Shown here in pieces: positions 10,126-19,993 of a DNA stretch of 64,000 nt. Location: assembly GCF_020164435.1 (NCBI RefSeq), contig NZ_JAIUDQ010000005.1:124001-188000 (forward strand), in the 5' to 3' direction. The position numbers and the translations under genes were made by a program. The stretch is from Phyllobacterium lublinensis. GTDB lineage: Bacteria > Pseudomonadota > Alphaproteobacteria > Rhizobiales > Rhizobiaceae. Under the pieces are notes generated by a model. The model did no database searches. It saw only the letters and a list, made by a program, of their open reading frames with translations, and was not told where the DNA came from. Each line of letters begins with the position of its first letter. The stretch's first letter is position 1.

Positions 10126-11121
10126 GTGATCCAACTGAACCAACCACTGGATGTAGGCGGAGTGCATTTGCGCAACCGCGTATTTCTGGCCCCCATGTCT
10201 GGGGTTTCCGATTTGCCGTTCCGTCAGCTGGCGTGGCAGGCAGGCGCCGGCATGGTCGTGTCGGAAATGGTGGCGAGCGCCGAGCTCTGCACACGCGAGC
10301 GCGGTAATTTGCTTCGCCTGAAGGGTGATGGTCTCGGTACGCATGTGGTGCAGATCGCCGGCCGGGAAGCGCGGTGGATGGCCGAGGCCGCACGCATTGC
10401 TGAAGGCGAGGGTGCTCATATCGTTGATATCAATATGGGTTGCCCCGCCAAGAAGGTGACCGGGGGCCTTTCGGGGTCGGCGCTGATGCGCGATCTCGAT
10501 CACGCCCTGACGCTGATCGAGGCCACGATCGCCGCGGTGCGTGTTCCGGTGACGCTGAAAATGCGCCTGGGCTGGGACAATGACACCATCAATGCTCCGC
10601 AGTTGGCCGCCCGCGCGGAAGAGGCCGGTGTCCAAATGGTTACCGTCCATGGCCGGACGCGCTGCCAATTCTATGAGGGCAAGGCGGATTGGCCTGCCAT
10701 CCGTGCGGTCAGAAACGCCGTCTCGATCCCGCTTGTCGCCAATGGCGATGTTCTGGATCGGGATGATGCAATATCGATCCTCAATGCATCGGGCGCCGAC
10801 GCGGTGATGGTCGGGCGCGGAGCCTACGGTCAGCCCTGGCTGCCCGGAACAATCGTTCATGGTATCGGGCAGAATGCTGGCGGCGTGATCGCAGACTACG
10901 CCGTCGCACACTACGAAGCGATGCTGACGCATTATGGCGAGCCCACCGGCATACGTCATGCCCGCAAACATCTGGGCTGGTATCTGGACGTCCATGGCAG
11001 CGGCGTCGGTCCTGCCGAGCGCGGTTCGATCATGACAGAAACCAATCCGCAGCTGGTTGCGCGCCGGTTACATGCAGCCCTTTCGCGGTTCTCCGCCGCA
11101 GATTTGAAGAAAGTAGCGTAA
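10126..11121 (+). CDS. dusB: tRNA-dihydrouridine synthase (DusB / NifR3 type)
   Basis: FMN-dependent tRNA dihydrouridine synthase, 331 residues. The N-terminal FMN-barrel motif [12 protein letters not shown] and the catalytic cysteine C106 in [12 protein letters not shown] are intact, as is the [12 protein letters not shown] phosphate-binding segment. Linkage dusB(nifR3)-ntrB-ntrC is conserved in alphaproteobacteria. The GTG start overlaps no other gene and gives the usual N-terminus for the family; the stop overlaps the ntrB start (TAATG), so ntrB is translationally coupled. Confidence 0.94.
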   Translation: MIQLNQPLDVGGVHLRNRVFLAPMSGVSDLPFRQLAWQAGAGMVVSEMVASAELCTRERGNLLRLKGDGLGTHVVQIAGREARWMAEAARIAEGEGAHIVDINMGCPAKKVTGGLSGSALMRDLDHALTLIEATIAAVRVPVTLKMRLGWDNDTINAPQLAARAEEAGVQMVTVHGRTRCQFYEGKADWPAIRAVRNAVSIPLVANGDVLDRDDAISILNASGADAVMVGRGAYGQPWLPGTIVHGIGQNAGGVIADYAVAHYEAMLTHYGEPTGIRHARKHLGWYLDVHGSGVGPAERGSIMTETNPQLVARRLHAALSRFSAADLKKVA

Positions 11122-12272
11122 TGACCGCTTCAGAGAAGCCTGTGCTGGAAGATCGTTTGGCAGGCATGGTCCTAAACTCTATCAGGCATCCGGTGATCAT
11201 GCTCGACGAAGCCGGCCACATCTCCTATGCGAATGCGGATGCCGAAGCTTTCTTTCGCTCGAGTGCCAGTATCCTGAGCCGGAACACCCTCGACATGCTG
11301 CTGCCATTCGGCAGCCCATTGCTCGCCCTCGTCAAACAGGTGCGGGAAAATCCGTCCCCTGTGAATGAATATCGCGTCGATGTGTCATCTCCGCGGCTCG
11401 GTCAGGACCGCATTGTCGATCTCTATGTCACACCGGTCAGCGAGTCGCCGGGCTCGATCGTTATCCTTTTCAAGGAGCGGTCGATGGCGGAGAAGCTCGA
11501 TCGCCAAATGACACATCGCGGCGCCGCCCGTTCGGTCACCGGCCTTGCTTCCATGCTGGCACACGAAATCAAGAATCCACTGTCCGGTATTCGCGGTGCA
11601 GCGCAATTGCTCGAGACGGGCCTGAACGATGACGACCGGGCTTTAACGCGGCTGATCACCGATGAAACGGACCGGATCGTTTCTCTCGTCGATCGTATGG
11701 AGGTTTTCTCCGATGAGCGGCCGATCGAACGCGAGGCGGTGAACATTCATGTGGTGCTCGATCACGTCAAGGCCATCGCCAAAAACGGGTTTGCCAGTCA
11801 CATCAAATTCCATGAGGACTATGATCCGTCGCTTCCTTACGTATTCGCCAATCGCGATCAACTCGTTCAAATTTTTCTCAATCTGGTAAAAAATGCAGCG
11901 GAATCCATCGGTCACGAGCCCGGCGAAATCACACTCTCGACGGCGTTCCGGCCAGGCATCCGCCTATCGGTCCCGGGCATGCGCAATCGCGTCTCGTTGC
12001 CGCTTGAATTTATCGTCCAGGACACGGGTCCGGGCGTATCGCCTGATATCATGCCGCATCTGTTCGATCCCTTCGTGACGACGAAGCCCAATGGTTCGGG
12101 ACTTGGTCTTGCGCTCGTCGCCAAAATTGTTGGAGACCATGGTGGTGTCATCGAATGCGATTCCGTGCCGCGCAAGACCACGTTCAGGATCCTCATGCCT
12201 GCGTGGCAAAGCGGACCGCTCGATGATGAGCACGCAGACGAAAAACCATACTCCAAGAAAGCAGGATCCTGA
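11121..12272 (+). CDS. ntrB: Nitrogen regulation sensor histidine kinase NtrB
   Basis: Cytoplasmic sensor kinase/phosphatase, 383 residues, that in family members reads nitrogen status through PII and phosphorylates NtrC. A PAS domain occupies the N-terminal ~120 residues. The H-box is [13 protein letters not shown] with phospho-acceptor H148, followed by N-box ([12 protein letters not shown]), G1 (VQDTGPGV) and G2 (GSGLGLALV) ATP-binding boxes. It overlaps dusB by 1 bp and precedes ntrC by 2 bp. Confidence 0.95.
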   Translation: MTASEKPVLEDRLAGMVLNSIRHPVIMLDEAGHISYANADAEAFFRSSASILSRNTLDMLLPFGSPLLALVKQVRENPSPVNEYRVDVSSPRLGQDRIVDLYVTPVSESPGSIVILFKERSMAEKLDRQMTHRGAARSVTGLASMLAHEIKNPLSGIRGAAQLLETGLNDDDRALTRLITDETDRIVSLVDRMEVFSDERPIEREAVNIHVVLDHVKAIAKNGFASHIKFHEDYDPSLPYVFANRDQLVQIFLNLVKNAAESIGHEPGEITLSTAFRPGIRLSVPGMRNRVSLPLEFIVQDTGPGVSPDIMPHLFDPFVTTKPNGSGLGLALVAKIVGDHGGVIECDSVPRKTTFRILMPAWQSGPLDDEHADEKPYSKKAGS

Positions 12273-12274
12273 AC

Positions 12275-13735
12275 ATGAGCTTGGGCAGCATTCTCGTCGC
12301 AGATGACGACGCGGCTATCAGAACGGTCCTCAATCAGGCACTGTCTCGTGCGGGCTACGATGTCCGCATTACCTCGAATGCGGCCACCCTATGGCGTTGG
12401 ATCTCTGCCGGTGACGGCGATCTGGTGATCACGGACGTGGTCATGCCCGATGAGAACGCATTCGACCTCTTGCCACGGATCAAGAAGTCCAGGCCGGACC
12501 TTCCCGTTATCGTCATGAGCGCGCAGAATACTTTCATGACCGCAATTCGGGCATCCGAAGCAGGGGCCTATGAATATCTTCCGAAGCCATTCGATCTGAC
12601 GGAACTCGTCAGCATTGTTGGCCGAGCGCTTGCCGAACCGAAAAAGAAGCCGGACAAGTGGGCTGCTGAAGAGCAGCCGGACACGATGCCGCTGGTTGGC
12701 CGGTCGCCTGCAATGCAGGATATTTACCGCGTGCTCGCGCGCATGATGCAAACCGATCTGACGGTGATGATTTCCGGCGAGTCCGGCACCGGCAAGGAAC
12801 TTGTCGCGCGCGCCCTGCATGAATATGGGCGCCGGCGAAAAGGCCCATTCGTTGCGATCAACATGGCGGCGATCCCACGGGATCTGATAGAGTCCGAATT
12901 GTTCGGGCACGAGCGCGGTGCATTCACCGGCGCACAGAACCGATCGAGTGGCCGCTTCGAGCAGGCCGACGGCGGCACACTGTTCCTCGACGAAATCGGC
13001 GATATGCCGATGGAGGCCCAAACCCGTCTGCTGCGTGTACTGCAGCAGGGGGAGTACATGACTGTCGGTGGGCGGACTCCCATCAAGACGGACGTGCGCA
13101 TTGTTGCAGCGACAAACAAGGATTTGCGGACCCTGATCAATCAGGGGCTGTTTCGTGAGGATCTCTATTATCGTCTCAACGTTGTCCCGCTGCGTCTGCC
13201 GCCATTGCGCGAACGCGGTGAGGACATTCCTGACCTGGTCAGGCACTTCTTTAAAATGGCCGCCAAGGACGGATTGCCGGAAAAGCGGATAACCGCCGAT
13301 GGTCTCGATCTGATGCGACGTTACCCTTGGGCGGGCAATGTACGCGAACTTGAAAATCTCGTCCGCCGCCTGGCGGCACTCTATCCGCAGGAAGAGATCA
13401 ATGCCGAGGTCATCGAAGCCGAATTGAAAGCCGACCTGCGACCTGCGGAATCTCCGTCAAGTTCCATGGCCAGCGAGGAGCTTACCATTGCCCAGGCAGT
13501 AGAATTGAATATGCAGCGCTATTTCCTTTCCTACGGTGACGACTTGCCGCCTGCTGGTCTTTACCAGCGCGTGCTGGAAGAGATGGAGTATCCCCTGATA
13601 CTCTCGTGCCTGACCGCAACGCATGGCAACCAGATCAAGGCTGCCGAACTTCTCGGACTGAACCGCAACACCTTGCGCAAGAAGATACGCGAGCTCGGCG
13701 TGAATATTTACAAGAGCGGCAAGAATGAGCGTTAG
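12275..13735 (+). CDS. ntrC: Nitrogen response regulator NtrC (sigma-54 activator)
   Basis: A 486-residue enhancer-binding protein. The receiver domain has phospho-acceptor D54 ([10 protein letters not shown]); the AAA+ domain has Walker A GESGTGKE, the sigma-54-contacting GAFTGA loop (ERGAFTGAQ) and Walker [15 protein letters not shown]-terminal Fis-type helix-turn-helix ([19 protein letters not shown]) binds DNA. Presence of GAFTGA contrasts with NtrX encoded about 5 kb downstream. It is the last gene of the dusB-ntrB-ntrC operon. Confidence 0.97.
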   Translation: MSLGSILVADDDAAIRTVLNQALSRAGYDVRITSNAATLWRWISAGDGDLVITDVVMPDENAFDLLPRIKKSRPDLPVIVMSAQNTFMTAIRASEAGAYEYLPKPFDLTELVSIVGRALAEPKKKPDKWAAEEQPDTMPLVGRSPAMQDIYRVLARMMQTDLTVMISGESGTGKELVARALHEYGRRRKGPFVAINMAAIPRDLIESELFGHERGAFTGAQNRSSGRFEQADGGTLFLDEIGDMPMEAQTRLLRVLQQGEYMTVGGRTPIKTDVRIVAATNKDLRTLINQGLFREDLYYRLNVVPLRLPPLRERGEDIPDLVRHFFKMAAKDGLPEKRITADGLDLMRRYPWAGNVRELENLVRRLAALYPQEEINAEVIEAELKADLRPAESPSSSMASEELTIAQAVELNMQRYFLSYGDDLPPAGLYQRVLEEMEYPLILSCLTATHGNQIKAAELLGLNRNTLRKKIRELGVNIYKSGKNER

Positions 13736-13936
13736 CAGTCGTTGGTCAGGTGTTAAAGAGTTATTAAACAACGCCTTTGGCAGCGCCCCACTATTCCAAT
13801 AATTATAATCGATAAAATTGTAACGAGTGCAATATCGGCTTCTTAACAGGAGTATGCGCAGAGTATTCACCAGAAATCCTGTGAATTATACGCGATCGGC
13901 AAGGTGTCGTACTGCGGTCAGATCATACGGAGGTGA

Positions 13937-14413
13937 ATGATGTTCAGTTTTGCGGAACGTTTGGTTTTGTTTAACCAATACGAAATCTTGAAGAAGCTCG
14001 ACCCCGAGAAGTGGTCCATGTATGCGAGGCATCAGGAGGTCGTGGAAAAGGGCATAGAGAGCCTGTATGGCGAACTGGGGATTTCCGAAACCACCGTCAG
14101 CGAAGAGACGGCTGAGGAAGTGAGCAACATTCTTCAGATGTTTCAGGCCATCAAGAAGTCGAGCAACGGCGTCAGCAACAACATTGCGGACCGGACCAAG
14201 TTCGTTGGCTTCGGGCCGAGCCAGTCAAGCGCGCATTTTTCCTACGCCGATTTCCTCAGCAGGGTGCTCAAGCTCCCACAGGAAATCTCGAAGGGTGCCG
14301 ACAACCGGCCAGAACTTCAGCTGGAAAAATATCGCACGATGTTGAAGCGCTGGGATGAAATTGGACGAAGGCACAAACTTTCTGCCGATCAGATCGCGCA
14401 TCTGGTCGCCTGA
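13937..14413 (+). CDS. YfbU-family protein
   Basis: A 158-residue protein that resembles E. coli YfbU throughout: an N-terminal ERLVLFNQYEILKKLDPEKW block, a central EVSNILQMFQAIKKS helix, the TKFVGFGPSQSS turn and a C-terminal EKYRTMLKRWDEIG...LSADQI block. YfbU is a largely uncharacterised, helical, cytoplasmic protein reported in E. coli to be toxic when overproduced. The start ATGATG is preceded by CGGAGGTGA, an excellent ribosome-binding site. It stands alone between ntrC and a convergent DUF1993 gene. The family assignment is from memory of YfbU and fairly confident; function is unknown. Confidence 0.8.
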   Translation: MMFSFAERLVLFNQYEILKKLDPEKWSMYARHQEVVEKGIESLYGELGISETTVSEETAEEVSNILQMFQAIKKSSNGVSNNIADRTKFVGFGPSQSSAHFSYADFLSRVLKLPQEISKGADNRPELQLEKYRTMLKRWDEIGRRHKLSADQIAHLVA

Positions 14414-14490
14414 TTACTGTTCGTCGATTGACCGTGGCTGGCCCAATCCTGAAAAGGTCTGGCCAACCACGGTCATGCGTTGGTCGGTAT

Positions 14491-15000
14491 TCAGCCCAAC
14501 GGACCCAGGTAGTCCAACTTCCCGACAGGGAGGCCGTTATGACGCAGGATGTTCTGCGCAGTCGTTACGTGGAAATAGAAATTGGGCAGGGCAAATTTCA
14601 GCATGTATCCTGCGCCGTCCAAGGTAACTTTCCGCGGGCCAGCGGAAAGTGTGACCTCCTTTGTTTCGCTACCGTCGAGCGCGGACAGATCCAGGCCTTC
14701 GAGAAACGCAACAGTCTTGGCAATGCGCTCGCGCAATTCGGCAAATGTTTTCTCCTCATCGGCAAACTTCGGAATTTCGACGGTCGTCAACCTGCCGATA
14801 GTCGCCTTTGCGGTGTCGCTTGCACGCTGTATCTGGCCGGCGAAAGGCAGCATGTCTGGCGCGAGACGGGCATTGACGAATACCGTTGGATCGATTTTCT
14901 TCTCGGCTGCATAGGCTTCGGCTTTTTCAATCAAGGATGAAAGCACCGCGAAGCCGCGTATGAATGCCGGGATCGAAATTTCGTGCATGGACAGTGACAT
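14491..15000 (-). CDS. DUF1993-domain protein
   Basis: A 169-residue protein of the DUF1993 family (DinB-like four-helix fold). The opening MSLSMHEISIPAFIRGFAVL and closing FYFHVTTAQNILRHNGLPVGKLDYLG are characteristic. I place the start at 15000 because a GGAGCA site precedes that ATG and the family begins there; an in-frame extension to 15141 looks unlike the family. Function unknown; no metal-binding triad is obvious. Confidence 0.85.
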   Translation of the reverse strand: MSLSMHEISIPAFIRGFAVLSSLIEKAEAYAAEKKIDPTVFVNARLAPDMLPFAGQIQRASDTAKATIGRLTTVEIPKFADEEKTFAELRERIAKTVAFLEGLDLSALDGSETKEVTLSAGPRKVTLDGAGYMLKFALPNFYFHVTTAQNILRHNGLPVGKLDYLGPLG

Positions 15001-15173
15001 GGGTGTGCTCCTTGACGAGGGTGGGGCCGGATGGCGAGGTCCAGAACGTCTTTGCAACATCCCAGGATCACCCGCAGATACGCCGCGGCTGCGTCGTTTC
15101 AAGGGTAGAGCCGCCAATTGGTGCAATAATTGTTCAGGCATCAGTCTTCCAGGACGTTCACGAGAGTGATTGT

Positions 15174-15962
15174 TCAGACCTTGCGCAATTGCGGATCATG
15201 CAAAATCGTCAGATTGCTATCCGCATGGACGATGCGGTTGCGTCCCTGGCTCTTTGCGGCATAAAGGCATTTGTCCGCTGCGACGAGCGCTGCTTCGAGC
15301 GATTGCCCCGGTTCGTGAATCGATATGCCGACGCTCACTGTAACGTCGAGATCGCCGATCTGCAGCGTTTTCGATATATCGCGAACGCCGCGCAATATCC
15401 TCCGCGACAACCGGTCCGCCTCCTCCAGATCGGCATCTCTCAAGAAGATCGCAAACTCCTCGCCGCCAAAGCGTGCGGCGAAATCCCAGTCGCCGATGGT
15501 GGAGCGAATGAGACCGCCGATTTCCTGAAGGACGCTGTCACCCACAGCATGTCCATGGCGGTCGTTGATGGATTTGAAATGATCGGCGTCGATGTAGAGG
15601 AGGGCCCCGGCACTCCTTTCAGGGTCGCACAATGTGATTTGCCGCTGAGCCTGCAGATAGAATTCATTGCGGTTGTAAAGGCCGGTGAGCCCATCCCTGC
15701 GAGAGGCAACATCAAGCTGCATCGCCGATTTCTTCAATCGGAAGTTGAGGCCGACAAGGAAAGCGCCCAGCGGGACGCTCACGATCACGACGATGAAAGT
15801 TGTCACTGCGAGAACGATGACGAGGCGATCGAGCCCAATCAGCAGGAAAAAGAAGACTGCCAGGACGTCCGAGGCCATGACCGCCATGCCGACCATGATC
15901 GCGATTTGTTTTATCGGCGTATAATCGCCAAACTTGGACATCCAGAAATCGTAGGTCGTCAT
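15174..15962 (-). CDS. Membrane-bound diguanylate cyclase (GGDEF domain)
   Basis: A 262-residue protein with two N-terminal membrane helices (about residues 18-40 and 44-66) and a GGDEF domain. The active-site motif is GGEEF (RFGGEEFAIF), an accepted active variant, so it probably makes cyclic di-GMP from two GTP. The RxxD inhibitory site that normally sits five residues before GGEEF is not intact (GDWD here), so feedback inhibition by c-di-GMP may be absent. No separate sensory domain is visible. It lies between the ntrBC and ntrYX operons, transcribed against them. Confidence 0.93.
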   Translation of the reverse strand: MTTYDFWMSKFGDYTPIKQIAIMVGMAVMASDVLAVFFFLLIGLDRLVIVLAVTTFIVVIVSVPLGAFLVGLNFRLKKSAMQLDVASRRDGLTGLYNRNEFYLQAQRQITLCDPERSAGALLYIDADHFKSINDRHGHAVGDSVLQEIGGLIRSTIGDWDFAARFGGEEFAIFLRDADLEEADRLSRRILRGVRDISKTLQIGDLDVTVSVGISIHEPGQSLEAALVAADKCLYAAKSQGRNRIVHADSNLTILHDPQLRKV

Positions 15963-16272
15963 TGCCTTCGCCGCACAGGGTTGGTCAGATCACGGCAACA
16001 ATCATCCGAAAGCGGTGAAGAAAGCTCTGTGCAAACATCGTAAATTTTAACGGTCGTTGAGATTGGCGGGATCGATTCGTTCTACATGGTCGTCAACATG
16101 ACGGAACATCCAAGTTTTAGGCGGCCGGCTCTCGATAATTTTATGTATTTGCAGGCGCTTTCCGCGGGTGTTTCAACATCCCTGTGCATTTAGGCGCACC
16201 AACTGGGACAAAGCGTTGCATTTCCGCCACAATGTGTTGCATGAGTGCCACGTCGTTGGGATAGCATAAACA
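15963..16272. promoter_or_regulatory. Intergenic region upstream of ntrY, with a weak sigma-54-like element
   Basis: 310 bp between the divergent diguanylate cyclase and ntrY. No ORF of note. At 16205-16220 there is a GG-N10-GC arrangement (GGGACAAAGCGTTGCA) that resembles a -24/-12 promoter, about 54 bp upstream of the ntrY ATG; the -24 half matches consensus poorly. Also present are two TTGCAT hexamers at 16216 and 16237. Low confidence as a promoter. Confidence 0.25.
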
Positions 16273-18537
16273 ATGCTGATATCGAACTCGGTGAATCTGT
16301 TTGGAAGTTCAGGGTCCGGCGCTGGAAGCGGCGGAGCGCAGAGGTTTTATTCGCGGATCGGCATTGCAGTCGTCGTCCTCGCGTTGCTTACGACAGGCAC
16401 CACGTTCTTCATCCTGACCGGCATGACGCCCATTCGTCCCGGCAGCCAGATGACCTTGGTGCTCACCAGCATCATTGCCATCCTGATCCTTGCTTTGATC
16501 GGCCTGATAGGGCGGGAGATATATCGCATTGCCCAAGCGAGGAATCGCGGGAAGGCAGCGTCTAGGCTCCATGTCCGACTCGTGGTGCTGTTTTCGCTGG
16601 TGGCGGCGGTTCCGGCGCTGATCGTCGCGATCGTCGCCTCGATTACGCTCGATCTTGGACTCGATCGCTGGTTCGAGATGCGCACGACAACGATCGTGAA
16701 CTCGTCGATCAGTCTCGCCAACTCCTACATTCAGGAAAGCGCTCGCAATTTGCAGGGCACGGCGCTGGAAATGGTCAATGATCTCGACAGTCAAAGAACG
16801 CTCTACAATCTGGATCGCAGCGGTTTCGCACGATTATTGACACAACAGACTCTGGGTAGGGGCCTGCTCGGTGCAGCCTTGATCCGTTCCAACGGAGATG
16901 TCGCTATTCGAGCCGACATCAAGACCGATGTCAGTATCCCGGCGGTGTCAAAGTCGGTTCTGGATACAGCGGCCGATGGCAAGCCTGTGCTGATACCGCC
17001 GGAACAGACCAATCTGCTGAGTGCCGTCATCAAGATGCGCGAGATACCGGGACTGTTCCTGTATGCGGTCCGGCCGGTCGATGCGGATATACTGAGTTCC
17101 AGTCGAGTCATGGAAGAAAGAGCCGCCGAGGAGCAAAAGGCCGACGACGGCGGAATCACAACGAAAATTCTTTTCGCGTTGTTATATTTCGGTCTTACCC
17201 TGACCCTGCTGCTATCGGCAATATGGACCGGCATCGCCGTTGCCGATCGGCTTGTCCGCCCCATCCGGTTGTTGATCGGCGCGGCAGACAATGTCGCGAC
17301 CGGCAATCTTGATGTTTCTGTTCCGGTGCATCGTTCCGATGGTGATGTTGGTTCCCTGTCACAGACATTCAACACGATGGTTCGTCAATTGGGCAGCCAA
17401 CGCCGCGAGCTTGTTGCCGCCAAGGATCAGATCGACGAGCGCAGGCGGTTTTCTGAGGCCGTCCTGTCTGGCGTGACTGCGGGCGTGATCAGCGTTAATG
17501 GCGACGGCGTTATAGGCATTATCAATCGTTCTGCCGAGGCCATGCTCTCGCTGGATCCCGCAACCGCGACGGGTAAGAACCTCACGGCGCTCGTTCCCGA
17601 GATAGGTTTGGTCTTCGAGGTGGCTCATGCGACGGGCCGGTCCGTCTATCGCGAGCAGGTCGCCATGTCGCGCCGCGGCAGCGCCAGGACGTTCAATGTC
17701 CAGATAACGGTCGAAGATGCCGGGTCGCTCGAGCACTCCTACGTCGTGACAGTTGACGACATCACCGACCTTGTGGAGGCACAGCGTTCTTCGGCGTGGG
17801 CCGATGTGGCGCGTCGCATCGCGCACGAGATCAAAAATCCGCTGACTCCCATCCAGCTCTCGGCCGAAAGGCTGCGCAGGCGCTACGGCAAGGTAATTAC
17901 CGAAGATCGTGAGGTCTTTGAGCAATGTACCGAAACCATCATTCGCCAGGTGGGCGATATTGGCCGTATGGTGGATGAGTTTTCTTCATTCGCCCGGATG
18001 CCCAAGCCGGAGATCAAGACCGTTGATCTGCGGGAAGCGTTGCGGGAAGCGTCGTTCCTGGTCGAGGTGAGCCGGAGCGACATTCGCTTCGAGCGGGACT
18101 TTGGTGATGTGGCGCTTCTGGGCCAGTTTGATGGTCGTCTGATTGGGCAGGCCTTCGGTAATGTTATCAAGAATGCTGCGGAATCTATTGATTCCACTGT
18201 GAAAGAAGCCCATTCCGATGGGCATATCCTGATCCGCGCCCGACAGGTTGCCGATACGCTCGTGGTCGAAATTCTTGACAATGGTAAGGGCCTGCCGCGG
18301 GAACACCGCCAGCGACTGCTGGAGCCCTACATGACGACCCGCGAGAAGGGCACTGGGCTCGGACTTGCGATCGTCAAGAAGATCGTGGAGGAGCATGGCG
18401 GGCAGCTTGAGTTGCATGACGCGCCGGAGAACTTCTACGCAGGCCGTGGCGCGATGATCCGAATGATTTTTCCAACGACACAGACCGATATCCAGGTCGC
18501 TGCAAATACCGAAAAACAGGTGAAAAATGGCATCTGA
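16273..18537 (+). CDS. ntrY: Sensor histidine kinase NtrY
   Basis: Membrane sensor kinase of the NtrYX system, 754 residues. Several N-terminal membrane segments lie at about residues 33-52, 60-80 and 100-120, a periplasmic region and another helix near 300 follow, then HAMP (VADRLVRPIRLLIGAADNV), PAS, and the kinase core with H-box [22 protein letters not shown]-box GNVIKNAAES and G-boxes ILDNGKGLP and GTGLGLAIVKK. NtrY has been linked to nitrogen metabolism and, in Brucella, to oxygen/redox sensing. The 3' end overlaps ntrX by 11 bp. Confidence 0.94.
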   Translation: MLISNSVNLFGSSGSGAGSGGAQRFYSRIGIAVVVLALLTTGTTFFILTGMTPIRPGSQMTLVLTSIIAILILALIGLIGREIYRIAQARNRGKAASRLHVRLVVLFSLVAAVPALIVAIVASITLDLGLDRWFEMRTTTIVNSSISLANSYIQESARNLQGTALEMVNDLDSQRTLYNLDRSGFARLLTQQTLGRGLLGAALIRSNGDVAIRADIKTDVSIPAVSKSVLDTAADGKPVLIPPEQTNLLSAVIKMREIPGLFLYAVRPVDADILSSSRVMEERAAEEQKADDGGITTKILFALLYFGLTLTLLLSAIWTGIAVADRLVRPIRLLIGAADNVATGNLDVSVPVHRSDGDVGSLSQTFNTMVRQLGSQRRELVAAKDQIDERRRFSEAVLSGVTAGVISVNGDGVIGIINRSAEAMLSLDPATATGKNLTALVPEIGLVFEVAHATGRSVYREQVAMSRRGSARTFNVQITVEDAGSLEHSYVVTVDDITDLVEAQRSSAWADVARRIAHEIKNPLTPIQLSAERLRRRYGKVITEDREVFEQCTETIIRQVGDIGRMVDEFSSFARMPKPEIKTVDLREALREASFLVEVSRSDIRFERDFGDVALLGQFDGRLIGQAFGNVIKNAAESIDSTVKEAHSDGHILIRARQVADTLVVEILDNGKGLPREHRQRLLEPYMTTREKGTGLGLAIVKKIVEEHGGQLELHDAPENFYAGRGAMIRMIFPTTQTDIQVAANTEKQVKNGI

Positions 18538-19888
18538 CATTCTTGTCGTCGACGATGAAGTCGATATTCGTGAGCTTGTCGCGGGGATCCTCAGCGATGA
18601 AGGCTATGAAGCGCGGGTCGCGTCTGACGCGGACAGCGCACTGGCCGCCATCGACGATCGAATTCCGCGCCTGATCTTTCTCGACATCTGGATGCAGGGC
18701 AGCAGGCTGGATGGTTTGGCCTTGCTGGACGAAATCAAGAGTCGCCACCCGGATGTTCCGGTCGTCATGATTTCCGGTCATGGCAATATCGAGACGGCTG
18801 TATCGGCAATCCGCCGCGGAGCCTATGATTTCATAGAAAAACCGTTCAAGGCAGATCGTTTGATATTGATTGCCGAGCGCGCGCTTGAGACGTCGAAGTT
18901 GCGGCGGGAAGTATCGGATCTGCGCAAACGATCCAGCGAGAGCTTCGAACTTCTCGGAAGCTCGCTTTCCATGAATCACCTGCGCCAGACCATAGAGCGT
19001 GTCGCACCGACCAACAGCCGTATCATGATCACGGGGCCGTCGGGTGCAGGCAAGGAACTGACTGCCCGCGCCATTCATGCCTTGTCGGCGCGCGCCAAGG
19101 GCCCGTTCGTGAACCTGAATGCCGCGACAATCACTCCGGAACGCATGGAGATCGAACTGTTCGGCACCGAGTCGGACGGCGGCGAGCGCAAGGTCGGTGC
19201 GCTGGAAGAAGCCCATGGTGGCATTCTTTACCTCAACGAAATTGCTGACATGCCGCGCGAAACCCAGAACAAGATCCTGCGCGTGCTGGTCGATCAGCAG
19301 TTTGAACGGGTAGGGGGTACCAAGCGGGTGAAGGTGGACGTCCGCATCATCTCGTCCACAGCCCAGAACCTTGAAGCAATGATCGCCGAAGGGCGTTTTC
19401 GTGAAGACCTCTTCCATCGGCTGGCCGTCGTTCCTGTCATCGTGCCCCCATTGGCCGATCGCCGCGACGACATACCGGCACTCGTCGAATTTTTCATGGG
19501 TCAGATAGCCGACCAGGCGGGCATCAAGCCGCGCAAGATCGGGCCGGATGCCATGGCCGTCCTGCAATCCCATTCGTGGCCGGGCAATATCCGGCAGTTG
19601 CGCAACAACATCGAGCGCCTGATCATTCTTGCGCGAAGCGATGACCCGGAAACGGTGATCACTGCGGATCTGCTGCCGGCCGAGATTGGCGATACCTTGC
19701 CCAAGCCGCCAACGGAATCAGACCAGCACATCATGGCGCTGCCCTTGCGCGAGGCGCGGGAGCGATTTGAGAAGGAATATCTGATTGCACAGATCAATCG
19801 TTTCGGCGGCAATATCTCACGAACAGCAGAGTTTGTTGGCATGGAAAGATCGGCATTGCACCGCAAGCTGAAATCCCTGGGTGTCTGA
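18527..19888 (+). CDS. ntrX: Response regulator NtrX (AAA+ domain without GAFTGA)
   Basis: A 453-residue response regulator: receiver domain with D53 (IFLDIWMQGSR), an AAA+ domain with Walker A GPSGAGKELTARA and a C-terminal Fis-type helix-turn-helix. Where NtrC has GAFTGA, this protein reads FGTESDGGERKVGALEE, so it lacks the loop that contacts sigma-54. This is known for alphaproteobacterial NtrX and suggests it does not act as a classical sigma-54 activator. It overlaps ntrY and is surely cotranscribed. Unlike many Rhizobiales, the next gene is not trkA. Confidence 0.94.
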   Translation: MASDILVVDDEVDIRELVAGILSDEGYEARVASDADSALAAIDDRIPRLIFLDIWMQGSRLDGLALLDEIKSRHPDVPVVMISGHGNIETAVSAIRRGAYDFIEKPFKADRLILIAERALETSKLRREVSDLRKRSSESFELLGSSLSMNHLRQTIERVAPTNSRIMITGPSGAGKELTARAIHALSARAKGPFVNLNAATITPERMEIELFGTESDGGERKVGALEEAHGGILYLNEIADMPRETQNKILRVLVDQQFERVGGTKRVKVDVRIISSTAQNLEAMIAEGRFREDLFHRLAVVPVIVPPLADRRDDIPALVEFFMGQIADQAGIKPRKIGPDAMAVLQSHSWPGNIRQLRNNIERLIILARSDDPETVITADLLPAEIGDTLPKPPTESDQHIMALPLREARERFEKEYLIAQINRFGGNISRTAEFVGMERSALHRKLKSLGV

Positions 19889-19993
19889 TTCTTGAGCTTG
19901 GTCTGGGATAGGCCAAGGTCCTGGTGTCAAACTGCCTGGCGTTTTTCCGCTACAGTGTTATCCCGTATTTCCAATAGCGAGACGTGACCAACC

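Noticed and set aside
14491-15141. Longer start for the DUF1993 protein at 15141
   Set aside because: The extra 47 residues are Arg/Pro-rich and unlike the family; the ATG at 15000 has a GGAGCA site.
18374-19573. 399-codon minus-strand frame opposite ntrX
   Set aside because: Shadow of ntrX; residues do not form any known fold pattern.
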